DNA of 64,000 nt from Adiantum capillus-veneris (Eukaryota; Streptophyta; Polypodiopsida; Polypodiales; Pteridaceae). Below are positions 62,498 through 64,000 of this stretch, piece by piece. Both the position numbers and the translations under genes were made by a program. The notes under the pieces were generated by a model that did no database searches, was not told where the DNA came from, and saw only the letters and a list, made by a program, of their open reading frames with translations. Each line of letters begins with the position of its first letter. The first letter of the stretch is position 1. The DNA lies in contig CM043959.1 in assembly GCA_014529385.2 (NCBI GenBank), positions 65,226,253-65,290,252 on the forward strand. The letters are read 5' to 3'.

Positions 62498-63213
62498 CTG
62501 CGGTCGTAAAGAAGGTGAACTTCAAATCGTCTATGAAATTGAAGGTGTTGAAAAATTTGAGCTTCCTAAATAACTTGCTCGCATTGTATGCAGTCCAGCA
62601 AGTTGCAAGTCGCCGAATGTAGACTTGATGAACGATCTTGCAAACATTCGTTGGCAATTTTTGATCCGAATTTTTTGGTGTTCAAAACCTGCGAAGCTCT
62701 AAAAAATGGTCAAAAACTGCAAGTGCCGCTTGTTTCGGTTCACGAGCAGATACTCGAGGTCGAGCGTCGACCAAGGCAAACCGTAGGACGGACTCCTTAG
62801 TTGGGCCAAAGGGATTGGCCAAGTGGGGATGGCCAAACCCCTTAGGGTAAATTTTTTTGTTAAAAAAAAATGGCGAGTCTTGCTCTGTACGAAGCTGCCT
62901 GCGCTTGCGCCTTGCAAGTGATCTGCACCTCGCTAAACCCCAAATGTGAGGGTGCTACAGTGACGTGATTTGCCAAGCTCCCCAAGGCGCTCCAATCCAG
63001 CCCAAAAATGTGCAGTTCTCTAGCGGTTGAACTTCGTTTCTCTCCCCAACTTAGGAAGGCTAACCACGGTTCTTCCTCCCCGGCTTAGAGCGGTAGCACA
63101 CAAGCTAGCAGACCTCGGCTTCTCCTTGCCCGCCTGAGTGGAGCTCTTCTCGACGCCTTTCCTTCTCACCTCATGCACATGCATAAGTTGAAAATGGGTG
63201 GCTCTGATACTAG

Positions 63214-63399
63214 TGTGAGAACTAGGGATGCTAGACCATAGGATCCTCCTCCCAACCCCCGATTATATAGGCGGGTTCCTAGCCCCTTGCCCTAGACGAA
63301 TCCCCTGTCCACACTGTCTAGCCCGCCCCCTAGCCGTAGTCTGTGACCACCCTAGTCCTTAGGTTTGGGCCTTGCCCCTACGGAACCCTTGTCCTGACA
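63214..63399 (-). repeat. M2-type LTR in the duplicated unit
   Basis: 186 bp, same ends as 60644-60829. Followed by ATTAC, one change from the GTTAC target repeat. Confidence 0.9.
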
Positions 63400-63622
63400 A
63401 TTACCACAACAACCGCCTTGCCCACCAAGCCAATCCGAGGGGACAAACTACACACTTAGCAAATTCCTATCGATAGTCAAGTTCCACAAGAGGTGGAGAG
63501 CTATAGTTTTGAATCTTGCGGTAGCTTATGACGAAAACTTTATGGACTTATCCATGCCACCTTGAAACTAGAGAAAACAATGGATCGAAACAGCTTGGGG
63601 TTTCCACCAAAGGGATAGCGTT

Positions 63623-64000
63623 GCCACAACAACCTCATTGCCCACCAAGCCAATACGAGGGGACAAACCGCACACTTAGCAATTCCTATCAAAGATCTGG
63701 ATAGTCAAGTTCCACAAGAGGTGAAGAGCTATCGTTTTGAATCTTGGGGTAGCTTTTGACGAAAACTTTATGGACTTATCCAACATCATTTTCCTTAGAT
63801 CCTTTACTTCACTATCCACTTTAAATGCCAACGTTAAGCATGACAAAGAAGCATAAGTTGAATGTGCTCAGATAGACCTTTTCAATTTTTTATTTTTTTA
63901 TTTGCAAAACTCACAATGCGTGAGTAGAATATATATTAAAACCAAAAAAATTACAAAGCAGACCATGGTCGCATCGAGCCATGCCTCCAACCAGTATCAT
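63623..64000. repeat. Host block H continuation at the window end
   Basis: 63623-63780 is a third copy of the CCACAACAACC unit. 63890-64000 (CAAAACTCACAATG ... CATGGTCGCATCGAGCCATG) resembles 48400-48500 and 50320-50410. No gene is seen. Confidence 0.7.

Larger units (their letters stand above)
61053..63622 (-). repeat. Tandem copy of the 5' half of M2 plus flank
   Basis: Matches 53090-53547 joined to 58938-61052, with copia-2 absent. It contains the 207-codon ORF, a primer site (GCTCTGATACTA, 63201-63212), an LTR (63214-63399) and the host unit. The left junction is abrupt (GCGTTG then CTCACATCAAG). It is therefore a segmental duplication and not a second insertion. Confidence 0.88.

Noticed and set aside
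60631-63212. Repeated GCTCTGATACCA strings as possible tRNA pieces
   Set aside because: They are reverse-complement primer binding sites abutting LTRs, without any tRNA fold around them.

Overview
The window looks like repeat-rich intergenic DNA from a land plant with a large genome. The evidence is plant-type Ty1/copia and Ty3/gypsy elements with Met-tRNA-like priming sites, a Tat-type gypsy element with a second RNase H, and an En/Spm (CACTA) transposase with introns. One gypsy element has a pol that, from memory, is unlike the common angiosperm lineages. That fits a fern, lycophyte or bryophyte but does not prove it. I see no convincing cellular gene, tRNA, rRNA or CRISPR array.

Layout. 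(1) 1-1764: simple repeats and one anonymous ORF. (2) 1765-21346: element M1, a minus-strand LTR retrotransposon with ~145-bp LTRs, no recognisable coding capacity and a perfect CCCAG target duplication 19.6 kb apart. Copia-1 (1965-7581, + strand) and gypsy-1 (10440-20410, minus strand, nearly intact gag and pol) lie inside it. (3) 21347-29880: a decayed CACTA element whose 5' end is tandemly duplicated. It has kilobases of GGTTAGGTTATAGG-type satellite, a captured LINE fragment and a broken transposase. (4) ~29880-43573: gypsy-3, a truncated minus-strand element. Its protease is cut by a solo LTR (30298-30939, TSD CCTCG) and by the complete but decayed gypsy-2 (31017-41220). (5) 43574-50528: non-coding DNA with duplicated blocks and simple repeats. 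(6) 50529-60829: element M2, a relative of M1, with TSD GTTAC, a 207-codon ORF of unknown function and nested copia-2 (53553-58937). (7) 61053-63622: a tandem copy of the 5' half of M2 that lacks copia-2. (8) 63623-64000: flanking repeat.

Order of events can be read from the nesting. M1 predates copia-1 and gypsy-1. Gypsy-3 predates the solo LTR and gypsy-2. M2 inserted, its 5' half was then tandemly duplicated, and copia-2 entered only one copy. M2 also gives a paralogous uninterrupted version of the sequence around copia-1 in M1.

The most unusual signal is a family of ~70-codon ORFs in the transcribed leaders of two unrelated gypsy elements. There are two translationally coupled copies in each gypsy-2 LTR and one just upstream of gypsy-1 gag. 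The window also carries many short tandem duplications (about 46-470 bp), several of which break retrotransposon genes.
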